The translations under genes were made by a program, and so were the position numbers. Shown in pieces: positions 27,522 to 36,963 of a DNA stretch of 64,000 nucleotides. The notes below the pieces were generated by a model. It saw only the letters and a program-made list of their open reading frames with translations. It did no database searches and was not told the origin of the DNA. Source of the DNA: an uncultured Prevotellaceae bacterium (GTDB lineage Bacteria; Bacteroidota; Bacteroidia; Bacteroidales; Muribaculaceae); the NCBI GenBank assembly GCA_947165675.1, contig CAMVBJ010000017.1:1-64000 (forward strand), given 5' to 3'. The number at the start of each line of letters is the position of its first letter. Position 1 is the stretch's first letter.

Positions 27522-30187
27522 TCAAGCGGTGGTACATATTGCTGCTCGTGTTGTGCCTCACGGCAATGATTGCCCAGGCGCAACGAATCACTCACCGGTT
27601 TGACAACGTATCGATGAGCGACGCATTGCGATACTTGCAAGAACAGACCGACAAGTATCAAATCGTATTCATCTTCAATGAGCTGGAGGATTTCAGCGTT
27701 ACCGCCAACGTCAAGAATCAGACCATTCCTGATGCCATCAGACAACTCATCGGCTTCTACCCCATCGCCATGACCACCAAGGGGGATGGCCGTGAAATCT
27801 ATGTCGAGTGTACCCACAAGACCGAATATCGCCTGATTGGCCGACTGGTGGATGAGAAATCCCAGGCCCTGGAGTTTGCCAACGTGATGCTGTTCAATCC
27901 AGCCGATTCGTCCTTTATCACTGGTGGCGTGACCAATGGCAGCGGCGTGTTTGTCATTCCAGTGGAACTATCCACGGTCATCGCCCGCATCAGCCATGTG
28001 GGCTACAAGACGGTGTATAGGCGCTGCAAGTCCAGCAGAATAGGCACCATCAAGATGGAACGCTCCATCACGCCCCTCATGGGAACTCAAGTCATGGCCC
28101 CGGTCATCAACCTGCAACATGAAGGCACCAGTTACGTCTTGACCAACCTGGGTGGCACGCTGATGGGTCATGCAGGCACTGCAATCGACCTGTTGCGGTG
28201 GACTCCAGGGGTGGTGATTGACGCTGGAGACAACATCGGGGTCATCGGCCGCGAAGCCACACTTGTCTATATCAACAACCGCCTCATCCACGACGCAGCC
28301 GAACTCTCGATGCTCAATTCCCAGGACATCAAGCGCATCGAGGTCATCCGCGACCCTGGCGCCCAATATGCCTCCACAGCCGATGCCGTCATCAAGATCT
28401 ACACCCACAGTTCTCTCAAGAACTACCTGGGCGCCAGCGTGACCGATGTGGTCGATTTCAAGCACAAGGTGTCGAACGCCGCGACCCTCACCATCGACGG
28501 CAAGTACAACAAGCTGTCGGGTAACATCTCGATGAGTTACAACCATTACAACTCGCGCAGTTCCAACACGCAGCACACCCACATCTACGACAGCAACAAG
28601 GACGACACCATCCACTATGTGGGCAACGGTAACGATTACCGCGTGTTTGCCGGCATCAACTATGCCTTGACACCGAGAAGTGTGCTCGGCCTGCAATACA
28701 ATGGCGGCTACAGCAAGACGGGGCTTGACCTGCAAGTGACGCGGCAATTCCAGCACACCAGCGGCAACTCTTACTACATCATCCGCACAGATGATGACAA
28801 CGCGATGAAACTGGGCTCGGTGAACAACAATTTCTCGGCCAGTTACTCGTGGCAGCCCAGCGATGATGCCCAGCTGCTGGTCATTGCCGACTATGCCACC
28901 TCGCGACAGACCAACGACCAGAAGATTGTCGACCGGTATTTCCAGCAAACCAAGAAGATTCACTATTCCAACGACTATGACATCACCACGGCGACGGCAA
29001 GATATGACTTTGCCACCCGTGGCTGGCAGCACAAGACCGGACTGGAATGGGGACACGCGGGCAACAACGGCGAGGCGACCAAGGACCACGACACGCAACA
29101 GATCAACCGCAACAACGATTGGGCTGCCGCCTATTATTCTGTCGCCTGGCAATGGAAGCGCTGGCGCGTCAGCGCGGGTTTGCGCTACGAGTATGACCAC
29201 ACGAGTAGCATCCAGGACGTCGTCATCCGCTACAAGAAGGACTACCATGACTTGCTGCCCCATGTCAATGTCGGGTACCGTGTGAATCGCGACTTTGACC
29301 TCACAGCCAATTACCGTCGCACCCTCGTGCGCCCGTCCTACAACCAGTTGCGCTCAACATTTTACTTTAACATCCTGCCCTACAGCAGCCTGGGCTACTC
29401 GGCACTGGCGGGTACCGATTTCATGGTATTTCCCACCCAGTCACAATCCGTTTCTCCCAGCAACAGCCTGTCGCCCGGCGTCACCTATGTCTATGCCGAC
29501 GACATATCTACTGGAAATCCCCTGTTACGTCCCACGGTGACCAATCGCGTCAGCCTCGCGGCACATTATCGCCACTTCAACGTCCAGGCCTCCTATCGGC
29601 ACGTGAAGAATGGCATCCAGACGATACACCAGTTGCTCCAGTGGGGAACGTTGCGCCAGAGTCCCATCAATATCAACCCCTACCACGCCTGGACGCTCGA
29701 CCTGGACTACTCGCTCAGCACCGACAGGCTCAGTCTCTACCTGCTGGCATCGGGCACGCTGCCCCACATCACCATCCCCATGCTGGGACTGGAGACCGAG
29801 AAGCGGCCCTGTGGCCTGCTGCACGGCAACGTGCAGTACAACGTGCTGCGGCAGTTGATGTTGGGCTGCAGTGTGCTCTACTCGACACCGTGGACGATGG
29901 GCTATACCCGCTGCAACTCGATACTGGGATTGAACCTGAGCGTGAGGGCCACCTTCTTCAAGGGCAGGCTCATGCTGGGCGCCAACTATCACGACGTGCT
30001 GAACCGCAGCATGAGCACCCGCAGCGAGACCAACTACCTGGGCGTGATCAACAACGTCGAGATCAACAACGACTCCCGCAGCATCCAGGTCATCGCGCGG
30101 TGGACGTTCAACACCATCAACAACCCCTTCAAGCGCCGCAGCGGCAACGACGCCCCCCTGCAGCGCACCCAAGAAACCGTCAATTAA
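27518..30187 (+). CDS. TonB-dependent outer-membrane receptor with N-terminal STN domain
   Basis: 889 aa; STN-like HRFDNVSMSDALRYLQEQTDKYQIVFIF, carboxypeptidase-regulatory-like domain, plug YINNRLIHDAAELSMLNSQDIKRIEVIRDPGAQYAS. Confidence 0.9.
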   Translation: MIKRWYILLLVLCLTAMIAQAQRITHRFDNVSMSDALRYLQEQTDKYQIVFIFNELEDFSVTANVKNQTIPDAIRQLIGFYPIAMTTKGDGREIYVECTHKTEYRLIGRLVDEKSQALEFANVMLFNPADSSFITGGVTNGSGVFVIPVELSTVIARISHVGYKTVYRRCKSSRIGTIKMERSITPLMGTQVMAPVINLQHEGTSYVLTNLGGTLMGHAGTAIDLLRWTPGVVIDAGDNIGVIGREATLVYINNRLIHDAAELSMLNSQDIKRIEVIRDPGAQYASTADAVIKIYTHSSLKNYLGASVTDVVDFKHKVSNAATLTIDGKYNKLSGNISMSYNHYNSRSSNTQHTHIYDSNKDDTIHYVGNGNDYRVFAGINYALTPRSVLGLQYNGGYSKTGLDLQVTRQFQHTSGNSYYIIRTDDDNAMKLGSVNNNFSASYSWQPSDDAQLLVIADYATSRQTNDQKIVDRYFQQTKKIHYSNDYDITTATARYDFATRGWQHKTGLEWGHAGNNGEATKDHDTQQINRNNDWAAAYYSVAWQWKRWRVSAGLRYEYDHTSSIQDVVIRYKKDYHDLLPHVNVGYRVNRDFDLTANYRRTLVRPSYNQLRSTFYFNILPYSSLGYSALAGTDFMVFPTQSQSVSPSNSLSPGVTYVYADDISTGNPLLRPTVTNRVSLAAHYRHFNVQASYRHVKNGIQTIHQLLQWGTLRQSPININPYHAWTLDLDYSLSTDRLSLYLLASGTLPHITIPMLGLETEKRPCGLLHGNVQYNVLRQLMLGCSVLYSTPWTMGYTRCNSILGLNLSVRATFFKGRLMLGANYHDVLNRSMSTRSETNYLGVINNVEINNDSRSIQVIARWTFNTINNPFKRRSGNDAPLQRTQETVN

Positions 30188-30209
30188 CCATTTAAACGAC
30201 AATAGAGTT

Positions 30210-31052
30210 ATGAAAAAGAAAATGATTTCAATGGCCCTGATGGCCCTGATGGCCCTGACAGCCTGCACGACCGACGATCCTGAGCCCGTCATCCAGGACG
30301 ACCCTGCGTCGCCTGTAATGCCCGTAGGGGACTTCAAGATGTGGCCCACGCCCACCATCGACGACAGCAACCTGCAGGGCGAGGGCTACACGTTTGACTA
30401 CTGGCAGGCGCACAAGGGTGAGGCCCAAACGGGCGACGAACTCATGGCCATGTGCAATGTCCCCAACGATCTGCTCAAGAACATGTCAACGGCCAATCTG
30501 GCCTGGACCTGCTTCAACCACCCTTACCATTTTAATTGGGAACTTTTTAACGACATCTATGACGGCATTCTGTCGGTCATAACGAGGTTTAACGGCTATG
30601 AGGAACTCATGAAGCGTAAAGGCGGTGCACAGTCCTTGATTGACCTGTACTGCCGATTAGGCTGCAAGAGGGTCGAGGCCGAACGTGATGGCATCACCCT
30701 GGTTGACGAGATCGACCTGGCATCATGGGTAATGGTCATGTGCACCGCAGCCGATTACCAGGCGTTCAGCCAAGACCAAGTCACAGAACTGGCCAAAGAG
30801 ATGCTCCACAAGAGACGCATCCACGCCCCCAGTTCCAACTCTCATTTCACGCTTGATTATTCTTCTTATTTACTGGGCGGCTTTATGGCTTACCACTATG
30901 ACAAGACACTACCCGTGGAGCAGCAAGTCCTGCTGGCCAATTTCATCAAGTTCTGCTGCAAGCAGCAAGGCGTGGGTGGCGACATGAGCCGCTCCCATGA
31001 CATCATCTTGACCAGCCTGCAACGCCTCTCTGGACAGTCCCTCTGGCAATAA
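30210..31052 (+). CDS. Hypothetical lipoprotein
   Basis: 280 aa; signal MKKKMISMALMALMALTACTTD; follows TonB receptor. Confidence 0.75.
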   Translation: MKKKMISMALMALMALTACTTDDPEPVIQDDPASPVMPVGDFKMWPTPTIDDSNLQGEGYTFDYWQAHKGEAQTGDELMAMCNVPNDLLKNMSTANLAWTCFNHPYHFNWELFNDIYDGILSVITRFNGYEELMKRKGGAQSLIDLYCRLGCKRVEAERDGITLVDEIDLASWVMVMCTAADYQAFSQDQVTELAKEMLHKRRIHAPSSNSHFTLDYSSYLLGGFMAYHYDKTLPVEQQVLLANFIKFCCKQQGVGGDMSRSHDIILTSLQRLSGQSLWQ

Positions 31053-31073
31053 CATTGATTAAATGAGAATAAG

Positions 31074-32138
31074 ATGAAAAAGATATTTTTCTTACTGCTG
31101 GTGGGGCTCGTCTCCCTGGCGGCCTGTGACGATAATGGCAAAGACGGGCCCGGTGGGGACAAATCGGCACGCATCTATCTGGAGATATTTACCGGAAGCC
31201 TGGGAGGGTACTATATCTATGACTCCAATGGTAAACTGATATTTGAGTGCCCCAAGGGCTATGGCATCACCCAGTTGACAGGCGAGGGCAAGAACTGGTA
31301 TGGCGTGCTGCAGTCCAACAGCGACTCGATCTACCGCATCTTGAAGAACGGCAAGGTCGTCATCTCCACGCCCAACGAGATTATGGGTCTCGCCGTGGAA
31401 AACGGCGACATCTACACCCTGCAGTGGGACAAGGAACCTAACTTTAAATACAGCGGTCACTACACGGCAAGAATCTTCAAGAACGAGCGGCAACTCTATG
31501 AGTACGACAGCGAGGAACTGTTCATCTACGGCCTCAGCGTGGACCACGGCGACCTCATTGCCAGGGCTTATTATAACGGGCACTACGGCACGCCCACCTA
31601 CTGGCTCAACGGCAAGATTTATTCACTCCCGATTCAAGTCGATCGGGACTACACACCTGTCGAAGAAATCGTTAAAAACGGGAAAGACACACTGGCGTTT
31701 ATCGGCAATGGCAACTACCAGTCGCCCTACTGGTGGCTCAACGGTGAAGCGCACCAGTTACCCCAAGATTTTGCCCTTGACAATAGAGCCAGGTATTCCT
31801 ACCCTAGGCCCAAAATCGCGATTGCCGGTGGCATCCCCTATATGGCTGGCTATCGGCGCAGCGGATTGGTGCTGATGGTCAATGGCCAGGAATATCCGCT
31901 TAATGCTCCTGAAGGTAATACAATCATCGAGGTGCAACGCCACGGCAATGACGTCTATACGCTCACCGGCAGTTACTTTGGCGATTTACCGCCCAGAGGA
32001 AATACAAGCATCTTCAAGGGGACTGAACCTGTTGAAATAAACGGCAAGATCAGTAGCAGAGACGTTGGTTTATCTGGCAATGATTCGGTTTATCTTAACC
32101 AGTTCTCGGTCGATGACTTCGTCGTCCTGGACAAGTAA
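31074..32138 (+). CDS. Hypothetical lipoprotein, probable beta-propeller-like repeats
   Basis: 354 aa; lipobox SLAACDD; recurrent WLNGK / LNGEA / VNGQE segments. Confidence 0.72.
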   Translation: MKKIFFLLLVGLVSLAACDDNGKDGPGGDKSARIYLEIFTGSLGGYYIYDSNGKLIFECPKGYGITQLTGEGKNWYGVLQSNSDSIYRILKNGKVVISTPNEIMGLAVENGDIYTLQWDKEPNFKYSGHYTARIFKNERQLYEYDSEELFIYGLSVDHGDLIARAYYNGHYGTPTYWLNGKIYSLPIQVDRDYTPVEEIVKNGKDTLAFIGNGNYQSPYWWLNGEAHQLPQDFALDNRARYSYPRPKIAIAGGIPYMAGYRRSGLVLMVNGQEYPLNAPEGNTIIEVQRHGNDVYTLTGSYFGDLPPRGNTSIFKGTEPVEINGKISSRDVGLSGNDSVYLNQFSVDDFVVLDK

Positions 32139-32172
32139 GCATGAGGGGACAGAATGATTCCCTAAAAACAGT

Positions 32173-32253
32173 AGTGAACACGTCCACGACATCAGACAAA
32201 AAAGAGGAATACGCACTAATTTTTTTGGAAAATCACACGTGGATGTGTTCACT
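32173..32253 (+). promoter_or_regulatory. 16 bp inverted repeat (15/16) with 49 bp spacer overlapping a promoter
   Basis: AGTGAACACGTCCACG (32173-32188) versus CGTGGATGTGTTCACT (32238-32253); TACATTTG -7 box at 32259-32266. Confidence 0.7.
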
Positions 32254-32308
32254 TTTTATACATTTGCACTGTAAAAATCAGCCAATAACCCGATAAACCG
32301 TAATAATC

Positions 32309-33163
32309 ATGAAAGGGATTGTCTTTATCCTGATATTGTGCCTGCTGGGAGGCATGACCGCCCAGGCACAGGCCCCCAAGGGCAAGAAAGAGAAACAGGA
32401 GGTGGTGAAGTTAAAAAACGGCCACCGCGTGAGGGGCAAGATTGTGACCTATGCTCCGCTGGATTCGCTGGTCATCCAGGAGGAAGACGGCACACTGCAG
32501 ACCATCTATTGGAACAGCATCAAGCAGATCACCAAGGAGGACTGGCAGCCGCAGCAGGCGATGGGCGGCGACTTCACCCCAGGCAAGGGCCCGCAGAAGG
32601 GTTACCGCGGCTTCGTTGACCTGGAGTACTATCTTTCTATCGATGCGGTGTCTAAGGATCACTTGGGTTTCAGCACCTCCCATGGCTATCAGTTCAAGCC
32701 ATGGTTGTACATCGGCGCTGGTGTGGGTATGAGATACATTCACAAAAAACATCTCAAGGCCCCTCCATTTAATATATATACTTCTGTACCGAGCTCAATA
32801 TATGGCGATTATGTTGATGCTGTTAATGGTTACATGAGTAAAAAATCTGACTTCTATATCTTTCCCGTGTTTGGTGACATCAGGCTCGACCTGTTAAAAA
32901 GCAGGTTCTCTCCTTACTTGGATTTCCGAGTGGGCTATACCTTCGGTGGCAAAGCATTCGGCATGATGCTCAACCCCTCGCTGGGTTGCCGCATCGGCCT
33001 TAACGACAGATTGGCTATCAATCCCTCGTTGGGGTACAGCATGCAGAGTACCGATATTGTGGCTTTCAACCACGAGACATCAGCCATCTGGCACCATGAG
33101 GGCGGCAACGAGCAGAACAATCCCTATCACTGCCTATCGTTCAAACTGGGCATCGAGTTCTAA
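32309..33163 (+). CDS. Hypothetical secreted/outer-membrane protein
   Basis: 284 aa, signal peptide, KLKNGHRVRGKIVTYAPLDSLVIQEEDG, beta-rich C-term ending KLGIEF. Confidence 0.7.
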   Translation: MKGIVFILILCLLGGMTAQAQAPKGKKEKQEVVKLKNGHRVRGKIVTYAPLDSLVIQEEDGTLQTIYWNSIKQITKEDWQPQQAMGGDFTPGKGPQKGYRGFVDLEYYLSIDAVSKDHLGFSTSHGYQFKPWLYIGAGVGMRYIHKKHLKAPPFNIYTSVPSSIYGDYVDAVNGYMSKKSDFYIFPVFGDIRLDLLKSRFSPYLDFRVGYTFGGKAFGMMLNPSLGCRIGLNDRLAINPSLGYSMQSTDIVAFNHETSAIWHHEGGNEQNNPYHCLSFKLGIEF

Positions 33164-33198
33164 GGCACCAATCGCCAAAATCGACAACAATAATATCT

Positions 33199-33277
33199 AA
33201 CACGAATGACCGTAAAAACTCACGAATGGTCATCAATTGTTTATTATAATTCGTGGAGATTTACGACCATTCGTGTT
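33199..33277. repeat. Imperfect inverted repeat containing ATTCGTG motifs
   Basis: Left 33199-33227 AACACGAATGACCGTAAAAACTCACGAAT, right 33249-33277 ATTCGTGGAGATTTACGACCATTCGTGTT; 23/29 complementary. Confidence 0.75.
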
Positions 33278-33426
33278 TAAATATCACCAAGAGGATTTGA
33301 TGGGCATTGATATGTCATTACGTCAGTTATCGACGTGATGGCATGTTTCTTGCTGAGGGATATAACATTGACGGGCATTTGTCCGTTATTGTAATACTAA
33401 CACAACAACAATAAAAAAGATACACT

Positions 33427-33981
33427 ATGATTACCAAAGTTTATACCCGCACCGGCGATGCCGGCATGACGTCGCTGGTGAGCGGCAACCGCGTGAGCAA
33501 GGATGACGTGAGGGTCGAGGCCTATGGCACGGTCGATGAGCTGAACAGCAACATCGGCGTGCTCATGCACAGCTCCAAGCTTGATGACCCCGATATCGTT
33601 GCGCTGTTGCGCAAGGCACAGAATAAGCTCTTCAACATCGGCGCCTACCTGGCCAACGACCGCGAGGATGCCACCCTGTATGGTCTCACCCAGGAAGATG
33701 TCAAAGCGCTGGAAAAGATGATGGACGAAATGAACGAGGAACTACCGCCCATGACGGGCTTTGTCCTCCCAGGCGGAACACGCTTGTCGGCCCAGGCCGA
33801 CCGCTGCCGCACTATCACCCGCCGCGCCGAGCGTCGCGTGGTGACCCTGACCCGCCAAGCTACCGTCAACCCTCTCGTGCTTGAATACTTGAACCGATTG
33901 AGCGACTTCTTCTTTGTTTTTGCAAGATTTAACAATATCCACAACCAAGTCGAGGAAATTTATTGGGATAAAGATGCTTGA
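33427..33981 (+). CDS. Cob(I)yrinic acid a,c-diamide adenosyltransferase (PduO type)
   Basis: 184 aa; KVYTRTGDAGMTSLVSGNRVSKDDVRVEAYGTVDELNSNIG, GFVLPGGTRLSAQADRCRTITRRAERRV. Confidence 0.93.
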   Translation: MITKVYTRTGDAGMTSLVSGNRVSKDDVRVEAYGTVDELNSNIGVLMHSSKLDDPDIVALLRKAQNKLFNIGAYLANDREDATLYGLTQEDVKALEKMMDEMNEELPPMTGFVLPGGTRLSAQADRCRTITRRAERRVVTLTRQATVNPLVLEYLNRLSDFFFVFARFNNIHNQVEEIYWDKDA

Positions 33982-34060
33982 ATTCCCAAGAATGTATTAC
34001 TTTTGCGCACAATTTTAAGACACAGGATATTTTCATAAAAAAACACAACAAGAAAAGACT

Positions 34061-34285
34061 ATGTATTGGACACTTGAATTGGCAACCAAACTCGAGGATG
34101 CTCCATGGCCTGCAACCAAGGCCGAGCTCATCGACTATGCCGTGCGCAGTGGCGCACCTCTCGAAGTGATAGAGAACCTGCAGGAAATCGAGGACGAAGG
34201 CGACACCTATGAGTCAATAGAGGACATCTGGCCTGACTATCCGACCAACGATGACGACTTTTTCTTTGACCCTGACGAGTACTAA
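34061..34285 (+). CDS. DUF2795 family protein
   Basis: 74 aa; ATKAELIDYAVRSGAPLEVIENLQEIEDEGDTYESIEDIWPDYPT. Confidence 0.78.
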   Translation: MYWTLELATKLEDAPWPATKAELIDYAVRSGAPLEVIENLQEIEDEGDTYESIEDIWPDYPTNDDDFFFDPDEY

Positions 34286-34318
34286 CCATCATCTTCTGAG
34301 ATACAGTAAAAAAAACGA

Positions 34319-34363
34319 TAACGGCAGTCCGGCACACCAGCGGGACTGTCGTCATTTTACACT
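34319..34363. terminator. Hairpin terminator (bidirectional-looking)
   Basis: GGCAGTCC..GGACTGtC stem with flanking A-run on left and short T-run on right. Confidence 0.5.
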
Positions 34364-34418
34364 TGTCGGGAATAGCGGCACGATTTTTGCAGCATTTTCC
34401 CAATAGCGCAATGATTGC

Positions 34419-34426
34419 TAACTTTG
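34419..34426 (+). promoter_or_regulatory. -7 box (TAACTTTG) for 34446 gene
   Basis: TAnnTTTG match 20 nt upstream of ATG. Confidence 0.55.
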
Positions 34427-34445
34427 TAAATAATAACAACCGATT

Positions 34446-35111
34446 ATGATATACACCTGTCCCAAGTGCGGCAAGAAGATGGAACTGAGCACCGAGGTGC
34501 TCATCAACAGCGATTACAAGGTGATCTGCCCACAGTGCCTGAGCCAACTGCAGATTGTGGGAGACTATGCTTACATCCCCGAGGAAGGTCTTGAGCTGGA
34601 CACCAGTATCGAGCCCTCACGCACAATCAATTGCCCAAAATGCGGGCATGATGTAAACACTGGGGTCCACTTCTGCCCCAACTGTGGCACGAGCCTTGAC
34701 TCGACAACCACGGCAGTGGATACAGCCCCCGACGAGGTAACTGTCCTGCCACCACCCCTGCCCAATAGTGACCCCCTCTATAACGATGCCGTGCAGTTCC
34801 TCATGACCTGCACAGCAATCACACCGATGATGCTGCGCGACCACTTCCACATCAGCGACGAGCGAGCTGCCGAGCTCATCCGCCAGCTTGAACAAGGTGG
34901 TGTCATCGGTCCTTACAACAACGGCGGTCCACGACAGATCCTGATTCCCCATCGCACCATCTATTCTTATCCGCGATCCTACCCAGTCAACGGAGGGAAC
35001 GATAACCCACAGAATGACAATCCCACGGCCCAGCGCCGCGGCCCTGGCTGCATCATGTGGTTCATCATCATCATGTTTATCATCATGGTTGTCAAGTCTT
35101 GTGGTGGATAA
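34446..35111 (+). CDS. Zinc-ribbon protein with FtsK-gamma-like winged helix and C-terminal TM
   Basis: 221 aa; CPKCGKKMEL..CPQC, CPKCGHDVNTGVHFCPNCG, LYNDAVQFLMTCTAITPMMLRDHFHISDERAAELIRQLEQGGVIGPYNNGGPRQIL, C-term IMWFIIIMFIIMVVKSC. Confidence 0.82.
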   Translation: MIYTCPKCGKKMELSTEVLINSDYKVICPQCLSQLQIVGDYAYIPEEGLELDTSIEPSRTINCPKCGHDVNTGVHFCPNCGTSLDSTTTAVDTAPDEVTVLPPPLPNSDPLYNDAVQFLMTCTAITPMMLRDHFHISDERAAELIRQLEQGGVIGPYNNGGPRQILIPHRTIYSYPRSYPVNGGNDNPQNDNPTAQRRGPGCIMWFIIIMFIIMVVKSCGG

Positions 35112-35132
35112 CACATTCATCGCTACGCACAC

Positions 35133-35174
35133 ACAACGAGGGGCCTGGAGTAACATTTCCAAGCCCCTCGTTGT
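35133..35174. terminator. Bidirectional terminator hairpin between convergent genes
   Basis: Perfect 12 bp arms ACAACGAGGGGC / GCCCCTCGTTGT. Confidence 0.75.
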
Positions 35175-35203
35175 ATCATTGACGCGCGCGTTGATGACTC
35201 AAT

Positions 35204-36148
35204 TCATTTGCCCAGCTTGTCGATTTGCTGCTTGGCCCATTCTTTGGCCATCTTCATAGCCTCGTTGGCCATCTGGTTGACCATGCTGTCCATACCCTCA
35301 GGCACCTCGATGCCCATCACACTATCAGGAAGCATTCGAGGGTCGGGCATCACATCCTCTTGCTCGTCTTGGGGAGCATCGCTCTCGTCATCCTGCTGCT
35401 GAACTGGCGGCGCGGGCGTGATGTGATGGTTAGCCTCGTAATCGTCCATTGCACGGGTCCACGCCTTCTCGATATCCTCCTTACCGAAGGTGAACACGTG
35501 GCCAAACACGCCCAATGAAACCATCTTGCTCTCGTTCTCGCCCAGCGTGACATTGCCCACCGAGCAGATGACATAGTTCTTGACATCCAGGTAACTGGAT
35601 ACGATCTTGTCGGTGCCTGTACCCGTGAGTTCCTTGATGGCCTTGTTGATCAGGTCACCAAAAACGCCTCCGATGCCTGTAATTCCGCCTAAATTGTCAT
35701 CGACCTTATCACGCACCCAAGCCTTGGTCACCTCCTGGATGGCCGCCTCGTGGGCTGATCGGTCAGGGCAAGTAAACACCATCGTGGCAAACATGATGGC
35801 AAGAATCAGTGCAGCGATGAGCCACGGTGTGCAACCGCTCTTCTTCTTGGTCTCATCCTGCACGGGAACACGCGGAGGTACTGGAGGCGGAACCTGGCCT
35901 GGATTCACAGCAGGCTCATAGGGCTGACCCATGGCAGGTTGATTCTGGGCAGCACGAGCTGCTTGCTGTGCCGCCTCAAACTCGGCACGTTGCAGCACAG
36001 CGGTCAATTCGGGCACGTCACCAGCCTGCATCCAGTCGGCCATGCCTGGTGCCCACACTTCACTCTCGGGCGTTATTCCTTGCTGGGATAATTCCTCGAC
36101 GGTGAACGGTCCTTCTTGTTTCCCATTTTTAATCAGATGAAATTCCAT
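35204..36148 (-). CDS. GYF_2/DUF4339 domain membrane protein
   Basis: 314 aa; MEFHLIKNGKQEGPFTVEELSQQGITPESEVWAPGMADWMQAGDVPEL; one TM; DUF4359-like C-term. Confidence 0.8.
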   Translation of the reverse strand: MEFHLIKNGKQEGPFTVEELSQQGITPESEVWAPGMADWMQAGDVPELTAVLQRAEFEAAQQAARAAQNQPAMGQPYEPAVNPGQVPPPVPPRVPVQDETKKKSGCTPWLIAALILAIMFATMVFTCPDRSAHEAAIQEVTKAWVRDKVDDNLGGITGIGGVFGDLINKAIKELTGTGTDKIVSSYLDVKNYVICSVGNVTLGENESKMVSLGVFGHVFTFGKEDIEKAWTRAMDDYEANHHITPAPPVQQQDDESDAPQDEQEDVMPDPRMLPDSVMGIEVPEGMDSMVNQMANEAMKMAKEWAKQQIDKLGK

Positions 36149-36237
36149 ATTTTTAGTCGTTAGTTCTTAGTTGTTAGTACTGATGTGGATGACAACTGAA
36201 AGGATGATTACAAAAACCGTGCCATCTCGCTGGGTCA

Positions 36238-36963
36238 TCACTTGGCATTGATGAAGTCCTGGAAAGCCTGCTTATAACTGTCACCGATGGGGATATACAC
36301 ATCGCCAAAGACGATGCGGTTCCTCTCGATCTCACGGATCTTGCTCTTCTGCACAATGAATGAGCGATGCACCCTGATGAAGCGCGAGGCGGGCAACATC
36401 TGCTCGATGGCCTTCATGTTCATCAACGACAGGATGGGATGTGGCGACTGCTCGGTGTAGATTTTCACATAATCCTTCAAGCCTTCGATGTAACGGATGT
36501 CATCCAGATTGATCTGCAACAGCTTATACTCACTCTTGACAAAGATGCTGCGAGGCTCCTCCTCGACCGTTGCCACGGGAGCCGTCTGCTCACTCTGCTG
36601 CACAAGTTGGAACCACTGCAGGGCCTTGTTGCACGCCTCCATAAAGTCGGCATAGCTGATGGGCTTCAACAAGTAATCAAGCGCATTGGCACGGAAACCG
36701 TCAACAGCATACTGGTCAAAAGCCGTGGTGAACACGATGCGTGTATCCTCTGGTACCATGCGACTCAGTTCCAGACCATTCAATTCGGGCATCTGGATAT
36801 CGAGGAACAACAGGTCAACAGGCGCCTCACCGATGCCGTGCAAGGCATCGGTCGCGTTATTATACTTACCGCACAACTCCAGGAACGGTATCTTCTTGAC
36901 ATAGCTTGCCAGCAACTCAACTGCCAACGGCTCATCGTCAACTATGGCACACTTGATGATCAT
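36238..36963 (-). CDS. LytTR-family response regulator
   Basis: 241 aa; CAIVDDEPLAVELLASYV receiver; LytTR IFVKSEYKLLQINLDDIRYIEGLKDYVKIYT. Confidence 0.93.
   Translation of the reverse strand: MIIKCAIVDDEPLAVELLASYVKKIPFLELCGKYNNATDALHGIGEAPVDLLFLDIQMPELNGLELSRMVPEDTRIVFTTAFDQYAVDGFRANALDYLLKPISYADFMEACNKALQWFQLVQQSEQTAPVATVEEEPRSIFVKSEYKLLQINLDDIRYIEGLKDYVKIYTEQSPHPILSLMNMKAIEQMLPASRFIRVHRSFIVQKSKIREIERNRIVFGDVYIPIGDSYKQAFQDFINAK

Noticed and set aside
27968-29263. 431 aa minus-strand ORF inside the STN-TonB receptor
   Set aside because: Low-complexity V/D/A-rich antisense translation with no domain; receptor frame is clear
33281-33426. Possible cobalamin riboswitch before the PduO adenosyltransferase
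   Set aside because: Leader is short and lacks a recognisable B12-box; only a modest hairpin (ATGTCATTACGTC/GACGTGATGGCAT) is present
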